Of a stretch of DNA of 64,000 nt, positions 33,606-43,466 are shown one piece after another (the first letter of the stretch is position 1; each line of letters opens with the position of its first letter). Source of the stretch: Lachnospiraceae bacterium (lineage in GTDB: Bacteria; Bacillota; Clostridia; Lachnospirales; Lachnospiraceae); assembly GCA_022796475.1 (NCBI GenBank), contig JAAWIS010000006.1, positions 1 through 64,000 of the forward strand. The letters run 5' to 3'. Made by a program: the position numbers and the translations under genes. The notes below the pieces were generated by a model, which worked only from the letters and a program-made list of their open reading frames with translations, searched no databases and had not been told where the DNA came from.

Positions 33606-34921
33606 TTATTTATTGCATTAGTTATGGGATTTGTTTCATATTTACCAGGCTCGGATGGTTTTTGCCATCCGGCCTGGTTCTTGTATTAGCAGGCCTTTGG
33701 CTCTACTTAAAAGATTACCGGGCCACTGGAAACCTGATTCATTTACGGGGACTTTTCTGCCTCTTTTTTATAGGCGGACAGGGGCTTTCCTGTATGAAAT
33801 TAAGCCGGCTGCAGAGAGAATGGACCATGACCGCCTGGCTTTGCTTTTTTTTAGCAGTTGTGATATTTTATCTGGTTTATGGACTGGCAGAAGGAGTTAT
33901 GGGGCAGGAAAAGAGCCAGCATTGGATGAAAAAGCAGGCCAGAGGAAAAGGAAGCATCCTTCCATGGGAAAACAGGATGGAACTGCGCAAATTTGAACAG
34001 CCCCTTTTTACTGCAATCATGGCAATAACCCTGTTGTCGTCAGCCGCTTTTTTGACAGAAGCGCTGATTTTGGGATATATTCCATTTTTCCTCCGAGGGG
34101 TTCCTCACGCCTATTCCTATTTTCATATCAGCGGAATCCATTATATTACCGTATCTTGTGTGCTGGTCCCTTCTTTTTATTTGCTGTATTTTCTGGCTAA
34201 AGATGAGAGAAAAAGGGGGAAAAATATACTGGCCCTTATTGCTGCAGCCGTAAGCCTTGGGATTCCGGTGCTGTGCGTATCCAGGTTCCAGTTAATTCTG
34301 GCCGTAGGAATGGCTGCATTTACAGCAATATCCGTAAACAGAAGAATCCGTATTCTGCACGTGGTTTTGCTGATCGTTGTGATGATTCCTGCTTATCTGG
34401 TTTTAACCATTGCCAGAAGCCATGACGTGGCATATTTAAACGGAATTTTTCAGATGAAGAGCAGCACCATGCCTATTTTTATTACACAGCCATATATGTA
34501 TATTGCCCACAATTACGACAATTTTGATTATCTGGTGGCAGAACTTCCACAGCACAGCCATGGTATGCGGATGCTGTTTCCTTTGTGGGCCCTTACCGGC
34601 CTGAAATTTTTAATTCCCGGTCTGGTGAATTATCCGATCTATGTCAATAAGGAAGAGCTTACCACACTGACTTTAATTTATGATGCCTATTATGACTTTG
34701 GAATTTTTGGGGTGGTCCTTTTTTCCGCGCTGCTGGGATTTTTATGCTGTTTGCTGTCCAGGGGGATGAAACGTCTGAAAAATCCGGTAGCCTATGTGGT
34801 TTATGCGCAGATTGCCATGTATATGATGCTGTCATTTTTTACTACCTGGTTTTCCAATCCAGCTACCTGGTTTTATCTGGCTGTAACCGGAATGGTCTAT
34901 CTTTATGTAGAATACCGATAA
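33602..34921 (+). CDS. O-antigen/oligosaccharide repeat-unit polymerase-like membrane protein
   Basis: A 439-residue polytopic membrane protein with about 10-12 helices, a large loop before the last helices (HSHGMRMLFPLWALTGLK, then NKEELTTLTLIYDAYYDFG), and a C-terminal helix pair. This is the Wzy/oligosaccharide-repeat-polymerase pattern. The ATG at 33602 overlaps the ptsI stop (ATGA), so its translation depends on ptsI translation. No other polysaccharide gene (glycosyltransferase, flippase, chain-length protein) is nearby, which is unusual for a polymerase and leaves its client sugar unknown. Confidence 0.7.
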   Translation: MIIYCISYGICFIFTRLGWFLPSGLVLVLAGLWLYLKDYRATGNLIHLRGLFCLFFIGGQGLSCMKLSRLQREWTMTAWLCFFLAVVIFYLVYGLAEGVMGQEKSQHWMKKQARGKGSILPWENRMELRKFEQPLFTAIMAITLLSSAAFLTEALILGYIPFFLRGVPHAYSYFHISGIHYITVSCVLVPSFYLLYFLAKDERKRGKNILALIAAAVSLGIPVLCVSRFQLILAVGMAAFTAISVNRRIRILHVVLLIVVMIPAYLVLTIARSHDVAYLNGIFQMKSSTMPIFITQPYMYIAHNYDNFDYLVAELPQHSHGMRMLFPLWALTGLKFLIPGLVNYPIYVNKEELTTLTLIYDAYYDFGIFGVVLFSALLGFLCCLLSRGMKRLKNPVAYVVYAQIAMYMMLSFFTTWFSNPATWFYLAVTGMVYLYVEYR

Positions 34922-34946
34922 GCAAAATCTTGTTTGGCATAAAGTA

Positions 34947-34975
34947 TTGACTTATCCGAAAACTGCTGTTATAGT
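34947..34975 (+). promoter_or_regulatory. Sigma-A promoter of pflB
   Basis: -35 TTGACT (34947-34952), a 17-nt spacer and -10 TATAGT (34970-34975), about 90 nt before the pflB start. Confidence 0.75.
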
Positions 34976-35067
34976 ATAGATTCCGAGATCTAGTGGTTTA
35001 TATTTCATTCAGCACCAGAAATTGTGTTATGTTAAGACCGTTTTGGATTTGGCAGGAGGGATGTGTC

Positions 35068-37320
35068 ATGGTTTTGAAAGAACAGTGGAATGGATTTAAA
35101 GGAAGAATCTGGAAGCAGGAAATTAATACCAGGGAGTTTATTCAAAATAATTATACGCCCTACGATGGAGATGCTTCATTTTTAGCGGGTCCGACTGAGG
35201 GAACCAATACTCTTTGGGGGATCCTCCAAAAGCTTCAAAAGGAGGAAAGGGCCAAGGGAGGAGTTTTGGACATGGATACCGAAATTGTATCTGGGCTAAC
35301 TTCTCACGGACCTGGCTATATCAGCCAGGAAACGAAAGAATTAGAGAAAGTAGTTGGGCTTCAGACCGATAAGCCATTAAAGCGGGCGTTTATGCCTTAT
35401 GGCGGAATCAAGATGGCCCAGGAAGCCTGCACCACTCATGGCTATGAGCCAGATGCCAGGTTTCAGAAAATTTTTACCGAGTACCATAAGACTCATAATC
35501 AAGGCGTATTTGACGCATATACGTCTGAGATGAAGAAAGCCCGTCATAATAAAATCATTACCGGATTGCCGGATACGTATGGACGGGGCCGGATCGTAGG
35601 CGACTACCGCCGCGTAGCCCTGTACGGGATTGATTTTTTGATGGAAAAGAAAAAAGAAGATTTTGAAAACTGCGGCAATGGTGTGATGACGGATGATATT
35701 ATCCGCCTGCGGGAAGAAATTTCCATGCAGTACCGTGCCTTAAATGATATGAAGAAGATGGCTGCTTCTTACGGCTTTGATATTTCTCAGCCGGCAAAAG
35801 ATGCCAACGAAGCGGTTCAGTGGACGTATTTCGGATACCTGGCCGCAATTAAAACACAAAACGGGGCAGCTATGAGTGTAGGCCGGGTGTCTACATTCTT
35901 AGATATTTATATCCAGCGGGATTTAAAAAGTGGGCTGATTACAGAGCGCGAAGCCCAGGAGCTGATTGATCATTTTGTAATGAAATGCCGGATGGTCAAG
36001 TTTGCAAGAGTTCACTCCTATACTCAGTTATTTTCCGGGGATCCGGTTTGGGCCACGTTAGAGGTAGGCGGATTAGGTCAGGACGGTCGCTCCATGGTAA
36101 CGAAAACAGACTACCGTTTCCTGCATACCCTGGAAAACATGGGGCCAAGCCCGGAACCGAATATGACAGTACTTTATTCTTCCAGGCTTCCGGAAAATTT
36201 TAAGTCCTATGCAGCCTATATATCAATCAAAACAAGTTCTGTTCAATATGAAAATGACGACGTAATGCGTCCTTTTTGGGGTGACGACTATTCGATTTGC
36301 TGCTGCGTTTCAGCCACTCAGACCGGAAAAGAGATGCAGTTTTTCGGCGCCCGCGCAAATCTGGCAAAATGCCTTCTCTATGCCATTAACGGCGGCGTGG
36401 ACGAAAAAACAAAAGTTCAGGTAGGCCCTGCTTATAAGCCCATAACTTCTGAATATTTAGACTATGATGAAGTGATGGAAAAGTATATGAAGATGCTGGA
36501 ATGGCTGGCAGGTTTATATGTCAATACATTAAATGTAATTCAGTATATGCATGATAAGTATTATTACGAGGGGGCGGAGATGGCCCTTATTGATACCGAT
36601 GTACGGCGTACTTTTGCAACGGGAATTGCCGGATTCTCCCATGTAATTGATTCCTTAAGTGCAATTAAGTATGCAAAAGTTAAAGTAATCCGGGGGGAGG
36701 ACGGGATTGCAGAGGATTATAAAGTAGAAGGGGAATTTCCACGGTATGGAAATGATGATGACCGTGCAGACGAGATTGGCATATGGCTTTTAAAAACCTT
36801 TATGGACCAACTGAGAAGGCATCATACGTATCGGAATTCAGAGGCTACAACTTCAATTCTCACCATCACCTCCAATGTGGTTTACGGAAAGGCCACAGGG
36901 GCTCTTCCAGATGGAAGAAAGGCTGGAGAACCTCTTTCGCCGGGGGCAAATCCAAGTTACGGGGCGGAAAAAAATGGTCTTTTGGCCTCCTTAAATTCAG
37001 TAGCCAAGCTGCCGTATTCATGGGCGCTGGACGGAATTTCCAATACGCAGACCATTAATCCCGGCGCATTAGGGCACAGCCTGAGAGAGCAGATGGAAAA
37101 TCTGGTACACGTGATGGATGGGTACTTTGACCAGGGCGCTCATCATTTGAATGTAAATGTATTCGGAATCGAAAAGCTGGTGGATGCAATGGAGCATCCG
37201 GAAAAGGAGGAATATGCCAACTTTACGATTCGGGTATCCGGGTATGCAGTGAAATTTATCGACTTAACAAAAGAACAGCAGTTGGATGTGATTGCAAGAA
37301 GTGCCCATGAAAGAATGTAG
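35068..37320 (+). CDS. pflB: Pyruvate formate-lyase
   Basis: A 750-residue glycyl-radical enzyme. The active-site cysteine pair is Cys412-Cys413 in ICCCVSATQ, and the glycyl radical site is Gly725 in RVSGYAVKF near the C-terminus, with the same spacing as in E. coli PFL. It cleaves pyruvate with CoA to acetyl-CoA and formate in anaerobic fermentation. The ATG at 35068 follows GGCAGGAGGG by 7 nt; an in-frame ATG at 34993 would add a 25-residue tail not seen in the family. The activase gene overlaps its 3' end. Confidence 0.95.
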   Translation: MVLKEQWNGFKGRIWKQEINTREFIQNNYTPYDGDASFLAGPTEGTNTLWGILQKLQKEERAKGGVLDMDTEIVSGLTSHGPGYISQETKELEKVVGLQTDKPLKRAFMPYGGIKMAQEACTTHGYEPDARFQKIFTEYHKTHNQGVFDAYTSEMKKARHNKIITGLPDTYGRGRIVGDYRRVALYGIDFLMEKKKEDFENCGNGVMTDDIIRLREEISMQYRALNDMKKMAASYGFDISQPAKDANEAVQWTYFGYLAAIKTQNGAAMSVGRVSTFLDIYIQRDLKSGLITEREAQELIDHFVMKCRMVKFARVHSYTQLFSGDPVWATLEVGGLGQDGRSMVTKTDYRFLHTLENMGPSPEPNMTVLYSSRLPENFKSYAAYISIKTSSVQYENDDVMRPFWGDDYSICCCVSATQTGKEMQFFGARANLAKCLLYAINGGVDEKTKVQVGPAYKPITSEYLDYDEVMEKYMKMLEWLAGLYVNTLNVIQYMHDKYYYEGAEMALIDTDVRRTFATGIAGFSHVIDSLSAIKYAKVKVIRGEDGIAEDYKVEGEFPRYGNDDDRADEIGIWLLKTFMDQLRRHHTYRNSEATTSILTITSNVVYGKATGALPDGRKAGEPLSPGANPSYGAEKNGLLASLNSVAKLPYSWALDGISNTQTINPGALGHSLREQMENLVHVMDGYFDQGAHHLNVNVFGIEKLVDAMEHPEKEEYANFTIRVSGYAVKFIDLTKEQQLDVIARSAHERM

Positions 37321-38101
37321 AAATGAAAAAATTCCTGTGAAAAAAAGTGTTACTGGCTTTATCCATTCAGTGGAAACCTTTGGTTCAGTAGATGGCCCGG
37401 GAATCCGGTTTGTGATTTTTCTGCAGGGATGCAGGCTTCGATGCCAGTTCTGCCACAATCCGGATACCTGGAACCGCCGTGGCGGCGAGCCGGCAACAGC
37501 AGAAGAGATTTTTGAACGGGCGTTAAAATACAGAAGTTATTGGGGGAGCAAGGGCGGAATTACGGTAAGCGGCGGAGAACCGCTGCTGCAGATGGATTTT
37601 TTAATTGAACTGTTTAGCCGGGCGAAGGAAGAGGGGATTCATACCTGTATTGACACGGCAGGACAGCCTTTTAGCCCATATCACCCTTTTTTTGGAAAGT
37701 TTAATCATCTGATGCAGGTAACCGATTTAGTTCTTCTGGATATTAAGCATATGGATCGGGAAGGGCACAAGGCGCTTACAGGCGCCTATCCCGATTCCAT
37801 TCTGGATATGGCCAGATATTTGTCTGATATGGGAAAACCTGTATGGATCCGCCATGTGCTGGTTCCGGGAAAAAATGACGATGACAGATCCTTAAAGCAA
37901 TTAGATGCGTTTGTAAAATCCTTAAGCAATGTGAAACGATTTGAGGTGCTTCCCTACCATACTCTTGGAGTGTTTAAGTGGGAGGAGCTTCGGATTCCCT
38001 ATCCTTTGGCCGGAGTTGCTCCACCGGCAAAAGAGCGGTTAGCTTACGTGAATAAATTGCTGCATACGGAAGACTATGCAGGATACAGGAGAGAAGAATA
38101 A
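37307..38101 (+). CDS. pflA: Pyruvate formate-lyase activating enzyme
   Basis: A 264-residue radical SAM activase with the C-x3-C-x2-C motif at Cys42, Cys46 and Cys49 ([13 protein letters not shown]). It also has [13 protein letters not shown] and DIKHMD. It places the radical on Gly725 of PflB. The gene begins inside the pflB 3' end (14-nt overlap) without a strong ribosome binding site, so it is probably translated by coupling. In-frame starts at 37292 and 37337 are also possible. Confidence 0.93.
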   Translation: MKECRNEKIPVKKSVTGFIHSVETFGSVDGPGIRFVIFLQGCRLRCQFCHNPDTWNRRGGEPATAEEIFERALKYRSYWGSKGGITVSGGEPLLQMDFLIELFSRAKEEGIHTCIDTAGQPFSPYHPFFGKFNHLMQVTDLVLLDIKHMDREGHKALTGAYPDSILDMARYLSDMGKPVWIRHVLVPGKNDDDRSLKQLDAFVKSLSNVKRFEVLPYHTLGVFKWEELRIPYPLAGVAPPAKERLAYVNKLLHTEDYAGYRREE

Positions 38102-38153
38102 AGTCTGCTGTGTGTGCCATACTGTTTTCAGAGCATTTCCGGAAAACAAAAGA

Positions 38154-38182
38154 TTGACAAGTTTTCAGGAAACGTGTAATAT
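38154..38182 (+). promoter_or_regulatory. Consensus sigma-A promoter for the opp leader
   Basis: Perfect -35 TTGACA (38154-38159), a 17-nt spacer and -10 TAATAT (38177-38182). It drives an untranslated region of about 290 nt that ends in a terminator. Confidence 0.75.
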
Positions 38183-38188
38183 TGATAG

Positions 38189-38480
38189 TATATCTGTCAA
38201 GCAATGGATATTAATACAGAATTCTGTATGGATCCGAGATCGCTGTGACGGACATTTTGTACGACTAATTCCATAAAATGTACTCAGGGAGTACATGAAA
38301 GAGAGGGGCGGAAAAGGACTAAGGAGAAAATTATCATTGCCGGTTGGCTGACATATTGATTCGATTGCCGGAGCTTTAACATTTCCAGCCCTTTTCGTAA
38401 AGTTTCCAGGTGTATCAATTCAAATAATTGGAATGGTTAAGATAGCCTTTGAGGTAATCTTGCTTCAAAGGCTTTTTTTG
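38189..38480 (+). ncRNA. Candidate regulatory leader RNA upstream of opp
   Basis: After the consensus promoter comes about 290 nt with no convincing ORF but clear structure. There is a 16-nt palindrome ATACAGAATTCTGTAT (38214-38229), a stem TGTACTC-agg-GAGTACA near 38277-38294, two direct copies of ATTGCCGG (near 38336 and 38365), and a final terminator. I recognise no T-box, SAM, purine or other known class. It could be an undescribed attenuator, a small RNA, or a relic. Confidence 0.4.
38444..38480 (+). terminator. Intrinsic terminator at the end of the opp leader
   Basis: A 9-bp stem AGCCTTTGA / TCAAAGGCT followed by a TTTTTT run. It lies more than 300 nt before oppB, so it either ends a small RNA or attenuates the operon. 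Confidence 0.85.
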
Positions 38481-38605
38481 AGCCTTGTATTTTCAGGAAA
38501 AACAAATGTACATAACAGGCATTACAGAAACAAAAAAATTTTTCACTGACAGTTAAATAATCTCAAAATTGGGTATGATCTTCTGAGGAAAGAAACGGTC
38601 TTCTA

Positions 38606-38634
38606 TTGACTGGGCACGGTTCTTACAGTAGAAT
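38606..38634 (+). promoter_or_regulatory. Sigma-A promoter for oppBCDFA
   Basis: -35 TTGACT (38606-38611), a 17-nt spacer and -10 TAGAAT (38629-38634). It lies downstream of the leader terminator, and the repeat A hairpin would be in its 5' untranslated region. Confidence 0.65.
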
Positions 38635-38698
38635 ACCAGTTGTAACAGGTTAGTTTGCTGCCGGGAAATAAGCAGGTTTCTGCAAAAATGAAGCCTGC

Positions 38699-38757
38699 GT
38701 AACTGTTCACACCATGACGAATCACCACGCTGATTCGTCATGAGCCAGTACAGTTAT
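38699..38757. repeat. Dispersed structured repeat A, copy 2
   Basis: A 59-bp palindromic element nearly identical to 1359-1417. The inner 11-bp stem is perfect here (ATGACGAATCA / TGATTCGTCAT). The outer stem keeps pairing through paired changes relative to copy 1. No flanking direct repeat is evident. It lies in the oppB 5' untranslated region, about 55 nt before the start codon. Confidence 0.75.
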
Positions 38758-38810
38758 GGCGGCAAACCGGAGAAAAGGCGCTGGAGAAAAAGAAAATAGG
38801 ATGTGATAAA

Positions 38811-39758
38811 ATGGGCAAATATTTTGCAAAACGAATTGGAATGGCGCTGGTTACAATTTTACTGGTAACCTGCTTGACGTTCCTCTTGATGAATGCAGTG
38901 CCAGGAAGCCCCTGGCTAAGCGAAAAATCACCATCAGAAGCAACTCTGGCAGCATTAAATGCCAAGTATGGTCTGGATCAGCCAGTTCCGGTTCAGCTTA
39001 TGAAGTATCTGGGCAATCTGGTAAAAGGCGATTTCGGCGTATCTTTAAAAATGCAGAAAAACCGGGCAGTAACCAGCATTATTGCAGAAATGTTTCCGGT
39101 GTCTGCAAGGGTAGGCGCTATGGCTTTGACCTGGGCTGTGCTGGTCGGTGTTCCCTTAGGATGTCTTGCCGCGTTTAAGAGAGGAAAGCTGACAGACAGC
39201 ATTTTAAGAGTGATCTGTACCCTTGGAATTTCCATGCCAAGTTTTGTGGTGGCATCCGTCCTTTTGGTAACGCTTGCAGGAGGGCTTGCTGCCTTAAAGA
39301 TTTTCCCCACCATCTTTGATCCTAATTTAGGATGGCGCTCATACGTGCTGCCCTGTTTTTCCCTGGGGTTTTACCCAATGTGCTATACAGCGCGCCAAAC
39401 CCGTTCGGCTATGCTGGATTCACTAAACCAGGAATATATAAAAACAGCTCGGGCCAAGGGCCTTAAAAACTTTAAAATTATTTTTAAACACGCCCTGCGC
39501 AATGCGCTGATTCCGGTTATTACTTATTTAGGGCCACAGGTGGCATTTACCCTCTGCGGCGGTTTTGTAGTTGAAAGCGTATTCTCCATTCCGGGCCTTG
39601 GACGGTATTTTGTACAGTCCATTCAGAACCGGGATTATCCGGTCATTATGGGAACCACGATTTTCCTGGCAACCTTTATCATTTTGATGAATGTAGTGGT
39701 TGACCTTCTCTATAAGGTAGCCGACCCGAGAATCAATCTGACCAAGGGAGGGGAATAA
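38811..39758 (+). CDS. oppB: Oligopeptide ABC transporter permease OppB
   Basis: A 315-residue inner-membrane permease. It has the OppB N-terminus (YFAKRIGMALVTILLVTCLTFLLMNA in outline), six helices, and the EAA-type coupling loop (EYIKTARAKGLKNFKIIFKHALRNALIPVI in outline). It forms the transport channel with OppC. It is one base from oppC (39760) and first in a complete opp operon. Substrate may be oligopeptides or, as with some Dpp/Nik relatives, other small molecules. Confidence 0.9.
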   Translation: MGKYFAKRIGMALVTILLVTCLTFLLMNAVPGSPWLSEKSPSEATLAALNAKYGLDQPVPVQLMKYLGNLVKGDFGVSLKMQKNRAVTSIIAEMFPVSARVGAMALTWAVLVGVPLGCLAAFKRGKLTDSILRVICTLGISMPSFVVASVLLVTLAGGLAALKIFPTIFDPNLGWRSYVLPCFSLGFYPMCYTARQTRSAMLDSLNQEYIKTARAKGLKNFKIIFKHALRNALIPVITYLGPQVAFTLCGGFVVESVFSIPGLGRYFVQSIQNRDYPVIMGTTIFLATFIILMNVVVDLLYKVADPRINLTKGGE

Positions 39759-39759
39759 G

Positions 39760-41112
39760 ATGGCAGAAGACAAGAAAATAAAGCGGTGCCCGGTTACGCT
39801 GCAGCCGGATATCGAAAGCCTTTTAAATGAATTATCCAATGACGATTTTTCAGCGGCTACCCAGGAGGAACGGGCCGATTTTATTCAGGAGCGCCAGAGC
39901 GTGTCCTACTGGAAGGATGCATGGCGCCGCCTGCGGAAAAATGTGGTGGCCATGGTGGCGCTGGGAGTCATCATATTTTTGTTTCTGTTTGCCTTTGTGG
40001 GGCCCTATCTGGTTCCATACGGCTATGAGCAGTTTAATAAAGGTGCAGAAAATTTGTATCCTTATCATTATACCTTAGAAGATCAGAAGCGGCTGGATGC
40101 TGAAATTGCAGAGCGGACTCAGTCAGAAACGCTGGATGTAAACGAACTGATCGCCAAGGCTAAAGCAGAAGCAGAAGCCAAAGGCGAAAAATTTACAAAA
40201 AAAGACGAGGCAGTGATAAAAGCCCAGGCCAAGGTAGCTGCCCAGACAGCGTCGGAACATGCTGAAGATGCGGATCCCAATGTGGTTCGGAAAGAACTGG
40301 GAATTAAGAAGCATTTGTTCGGTTATTCCTTAGAAGAGCTGGAGAGAAAGGCGGCAGGGGAGTCCGTATTCCCCCATGTGTTCGGCACTGACATGTATGG
40401 GCGGGATATTATGGTCCGGGTTATGTACGGAGCCAGAGTGTCTATGGCAGTTGGAATCTGTGCAGCTTTGCTGGTTTTAGTAATTGGCGCTACTTACGGT
40501 GCGATTTCCGGTTACTGCGGCGGCAGAGTAGATGCCGTTATGCAGCGTTTTGTGGAATTAATTTATTCCGTTCCGGAGATGCTGGTAGTACTTTTGATTG
40601 CAACGGCTCTGAAGCCAATTTTAACAGAATATGTAAACTCTGGAGGGAACAGCCCTCTTAAATCCTTTGTGAATATTTTAGGACCTAACCTGATTTCCAT
40701 GTTTATTGCTTTTGGCGTCCTTTACTGGGTAACGATGAGCCGTATTATCCGCGGACAGGTGCTTCAGTTAAAGCAGCAGGAATACGTAACGGCAGCCAGA
40801 GCCCTGGGAGCTTCCGGCGGAAGAATTATCCGCCAGCACCTTCTTCCCAACTGTATCGGACAGATTGTGGTTACTACCTGCCTGCAGATTCCGTCGGCTA
40901 TCTTTTTGGAATCCTTCCTGTCCTATTTGGGAGTAGGCGTATCGGCTCCCCTTCCAAGCCTTGGATCTATGGCTACGGATGCTTTAAGCGGTATGTACAC
41001 ATATACCTATCGTTTAATTGTGCCTTCTATTATTTTAAGCGTTATGATTCTGGCATTTAATTTATTCGGCGACGGACTTCGGGATGCGCTGGATCCAAAA
41101 CTGAAAAAGTAG
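39760..41112 (+). CDS. oppC: Oligopeptide ABC transporter permease OppC with long inserted domain
   Basis: A 450-residue permease, about 150 residues longer than a usual OppC. The N-terminal cytoplasmic part and the first helix (about 63-88) are normal. The second half is normal too (FGTDMYGRDIMVRVMYGAR, then TAARALGASGGRIIRQHLLPN). In between, residues about 92-205 form a charged, Ala/Glu/Lys-rich helical insert (for example NELIAKAKAEAEAKGEKF) that should lie outside the membrane on the extracytoplasmic side. It might contact the binding protein or the envelope. The frame is continuous, with no sign of an error. Confidence 0.88.
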   Translation: MAEDKKIKRCPVTLQPDIESLLNELSNDDFSAATQEERADFIQERQSVSYWKDAWRRLRKNVVAMVALGVIIFLFLFAFVGPYLVPYGYEQFNKGAENLYPYHYTLEDQKRLDAEIAERTQSETLDVNELIAKAKAEAEAKGEKFTKKDEAVIKAQAKVAAQTASEHAEDADPNVVRKELGIKKHLFGYSLEELERKAAGESVFPHVFGTDMYGRDIMVRVMYGARVSMAVGICAALLVLVIGATYGAISGYCGGRVDAVMQRFVELIYSVPEMLVVLLIATALKPILTEYVNSGGNSPLKSFVNILGPNLISMFIAFGVLYWVTMSRIIRGQVLQLKQQEYVTAARALGASGGRIIRQHLLPNCIGQIVVTTCLQIPSAIFLESFLSYLGVGVSAPLPSLGSMATDALSGMYTYTYRLIVPSIILSVMILAFNLFGDGLRDALDPKLKK

Positions 41113-41127
41113 AAAGGAGGAGCAAAG

Positions 41128-42141
41128 ATGTCCCAGCAGAATACAGATAAAAAGCTATTAGAAGTAAAGGATCTCCGCGTTTCCTTCTTTACCCCTGCTG
41201 GTGAAGTAAAAGCAGTAGGCGGGATTTCCTATGATTTAAATTACGGTGAAGTAATGGGCGTAGTGGGAGAATCCGGTTCCGGTAAGAGCCAGGAAGCTTA
41301 TTCCATCATGGGCCTTTTGCAGTCGCCGGGAAAGGTAATCGGAGGATCCATTACCTTTGAAGGCCAGGATGTGCTTTCATTTTCCAAAGAAGAGATGACA
41401 GCCTTCAGGGGAAACAAGGTGGCCATGATTTTTCAAAACCCCATGACCTGTTTAAATCCGGTTTATACCATTGGAAACCAGTTGGTGGAGGCCCTTCGTG
41501 CCCATGATACTGCTATTTCTAAGGAAGAAGCAGAAAAGCGGGCAATGGAAATGATGGAAATGGTAGGGATCAATAACGTTGAAAAGCGAATGAAGCAGTA
41601 TCCCCATGAATTTTCCGGCGGTATGCGGCAGAGGGTTATGATAGCCATGGGATTAATCTGCCATCCTCAGCTTTTGATTGCAGATGAACCTACCACAGCG
41701 TTAGACGTTACGATCCAGGCCCAGATTTTGGAATTAATGAAAGCACTGCAGAAGAAAACCAAAATGGGAATCATCTTTATCACCCATAATTTAGGTGTGG
41801 TGGCAGATATTTGTGATAAAGTTTCCGTTATGTATGCCGGAAGGATTGTGGAGCAGGGCCCGGTTGACGATATTTTTTATCAGCCTGCCCATCCTTATAC
41901 CATCGGCCTTCTCCGCTCCATGCCCCGTGTGGATGCAGAAAGCTATGAACGCCTGATTCCCATTGAGGGGACTCCAGTGGATATGTTAAATCCGCCGGAA
42001 GGCTGTCCCTTTGCTCCCAGGTGTGAGAAATGCATGAAGATTTGCTTGAAGAAAATGCCTCCTTACGTGGAAGTGGGCGAGAATCATCGTTCCGCCTGCT
42101 GGCTGCGGGTACAGGAGCTGATGGACAAGGAGGAAAAGTAA
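41128..42141 (+). CDS. oppD: Oligopeptide ABC transporter ATPase OppD
   Basis: A 337-residue ATPase with Walker A GESGSGKS (about 48-55), signature FSGGMRQRVMIAMGL, Walker B LLIADEPTTALD and the H-loop ITHNLG. The C-terminal oligo_HPY-type region has the cysteine cluster CPFAPRCEKCMKIC, which in some Opp/Dpp ATPases holds an iron-sulfur cluster. It partners OppF. It follows oppC by 15 nt with an AAAGGAGGAGC site. Confidence 0.93.
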   Translation: MSQQNTDKKLLEVKDLRVSFFTPAGEVKAVGGISYDLNYGEVMGVVGESGSGKSQEAYSIMGLLQSPGKVIGGSITFEGQDVLSFSKEEMTAFRGNKVAMIFQNPMTCLNPVYTIGNQLVEALRAHDTAISKEEAEKRAMEMMEMVGINNVEKRMKQYPHEFSGGMRQRVMIAMGLICHPQLLIADEPTTALDVTIQAQILELMKALQKKTKMGIIFITHNLGVVADICDKVSVMYAGRIVEQGPVDDIFYQPAHPYTIGLLRSMPRVDAESYERLIPIEGTPVDMLNPPEGCPFAPRCEKCMKICLKKMPPYVEVGENHRSACWLRVQELMDKEEK

Positions 42142-42142
42142 G

Positions 42143-43156
42143 ATGGAAAAGGAAGAAAAAATACTCCTTGAAATAAAAAATTTACGAAAGTATTTCCCGA
42201 TAAAAGGGATAAAAGGGCCGGGAGTTCAGGCGGTGCAGGATGTTTCTTTCTATATTAAAAAAGGAGAAACCCTTGGCCTGGTGGGAGAGTCCGGATGTGG
42301 AAAAACCACTTTAGGAAGAACCATCCTTCGGCTTTATGAACCAACGGGGGGGTGCATTACCTATGACGGAGTCCCTATTTATGATCAGCCATTAGGGCCT
42401 GACGGGAAGCCTCTGGGAAAGGCCAGCGCCGTTAACATGCTTCCTTACCGCCGGAAAATGCAGATTATTTTCCAGGATCCTTCCGCATCCTTAGATCCCC
42501 GTATGACGGTAGGTGAGATTATTGGGGAAGCCATTGATATCCATAAGCTGGCGGCCAATAAACAAGAACGGGCGGATATGATTAAAGAACTGCTGAAAAA
42601 AGTAGGTTTAAATACAGAACATGCAAACCGGTATCCCCATGAATTTTCAGGAGGACAGCAGCAGAGGGTAGGAATTGCAAGGGCATTAGCTGTGAAACCA
42701 GAGTTTATCGTATGTGACGAACCCATATCTGCACTGGATGTATCCATTCAGTCCCAGGTTGTGAATATGCTGGAAGACATGCAGCAGGAGATGGGCCTTA
42801 CTTATCTGTTTATTGCCCACGATTTGTCGGTTGTGCGCCATATTTCCAATCGGATTGGCGTTATGTATTTAGGATCTCTTGTAGAATTGGGGGAAAGCTA
42901 CGAATTAAACCGCCATCCTATCCATCCTTATACACAGACGCTTTTGTCAGCCGTTCCGGTTCCGGATCCGAAGCTTAGCCGTACCAGACAGAGAATTGTA
43001 CTGGAGGGGGATATTCCAAGTCCCATGAATCCGCCAAGCGGATGCCGGTTCCATACCAGATGCCCCTATGCAAAAGAGATTTGCAGTCAGAAAATGCCTG
43101 AGTTTAAGGAGCATGAACCAGGGCACTGGGCAGCCTGCCATTTATTAGACAAATGA
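42143..43156 (+). CDS. oppF: Oligopeptide ABC transporter ATPase OppF
   Basis: A 337-residue ATPase with Walker A GESGCGKTT, signature FSGGQQQRVGIARAL, Walker B FIVCDEPISALDVS and a C-terminal cysteine motif (CRFHTRCPYAKEIC). It pairs with OppD to drive import and begins one base after the oppD stop codon. Confidence 0.93.
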   Translation: MEKEEKILLEIKNLRKYFPIKGIKGPGVQAVQDVSFYIKKGETLGLVGESGCGKTTLGRTILRLYEPTGGCITYDGVPIYDQPLGPDGKPLGKASAVNMLPYRRKMQIIFQDPSASLDPRMTVGEIIGEAIDIHKLAANKQERADMIKELLKKVGLNTEHANRYPHEFSGGQQQRVGIARALAVKPEFIVCDEPISALDVSIQSQVVNMLEDMQQEMGLTYLFIAHDLSVVRHISNRIGVMYLGSLVELGESYELNRHPIHPYTQTLLSAVPVPDPKLSRTRQRIVLEGDIPSPMNPPSGCRFHTRCPYAKEICSQKMPEFKEHEPGHWAACHLLDK

Positions 43157-43466
43157 AAGGTTTCGATGATTCTACGGTATCAGATCCCGACGGGATTTTG
43201 ATATATGGCGCACAGGCTGTGCGGAAACAAGAATCCGGATACCTTCAGCGCCTTTACTGGTATGTTTTTTAAAACATGCCTTGAGTGTGACTGGAATTCC
43301 TGCTGGTTCCACCTTTGCCGCTGATTTTTATTCGATACGGTTACTCGGTCTGAGTCCATATGTATGTACGCTATACTATGTGGGTATCTGACAGAAAATC
43401 CGTTCAGGCATAGTGTGCAAAGCGATTCCGGGAGTACTCAGATAAAAAAAAGGAGGAATGTCTATT
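43157..43466. other. Gap between oppF and oppA
   Basis: 310 bp with no credible gene. It contains a 10-bp hairpin (GGTATGTTTT / AAAACATGCC near 43258-43279) and short dyads, but no clear terminator or promoter. It may hold an internal promoter or RNA-stability element that raises oppA expression. Confidence 0.4.

Noticed and set aside
38076-38276. A 66-codon ORF after pflA
   Set aside because: It overlaps the pflA end and the promoter at 38154-38182, and has no ribosome binding site or homology that I recognise.
38189-38480. T-box or other known riboswitch upstream of opp
   Set aside because: No AGGGTGG-type T-box sequence and no core I recognise from the SAM, purine, glycine, lysine or c-di-GMP classes; it is listed only as an unassigned leader.
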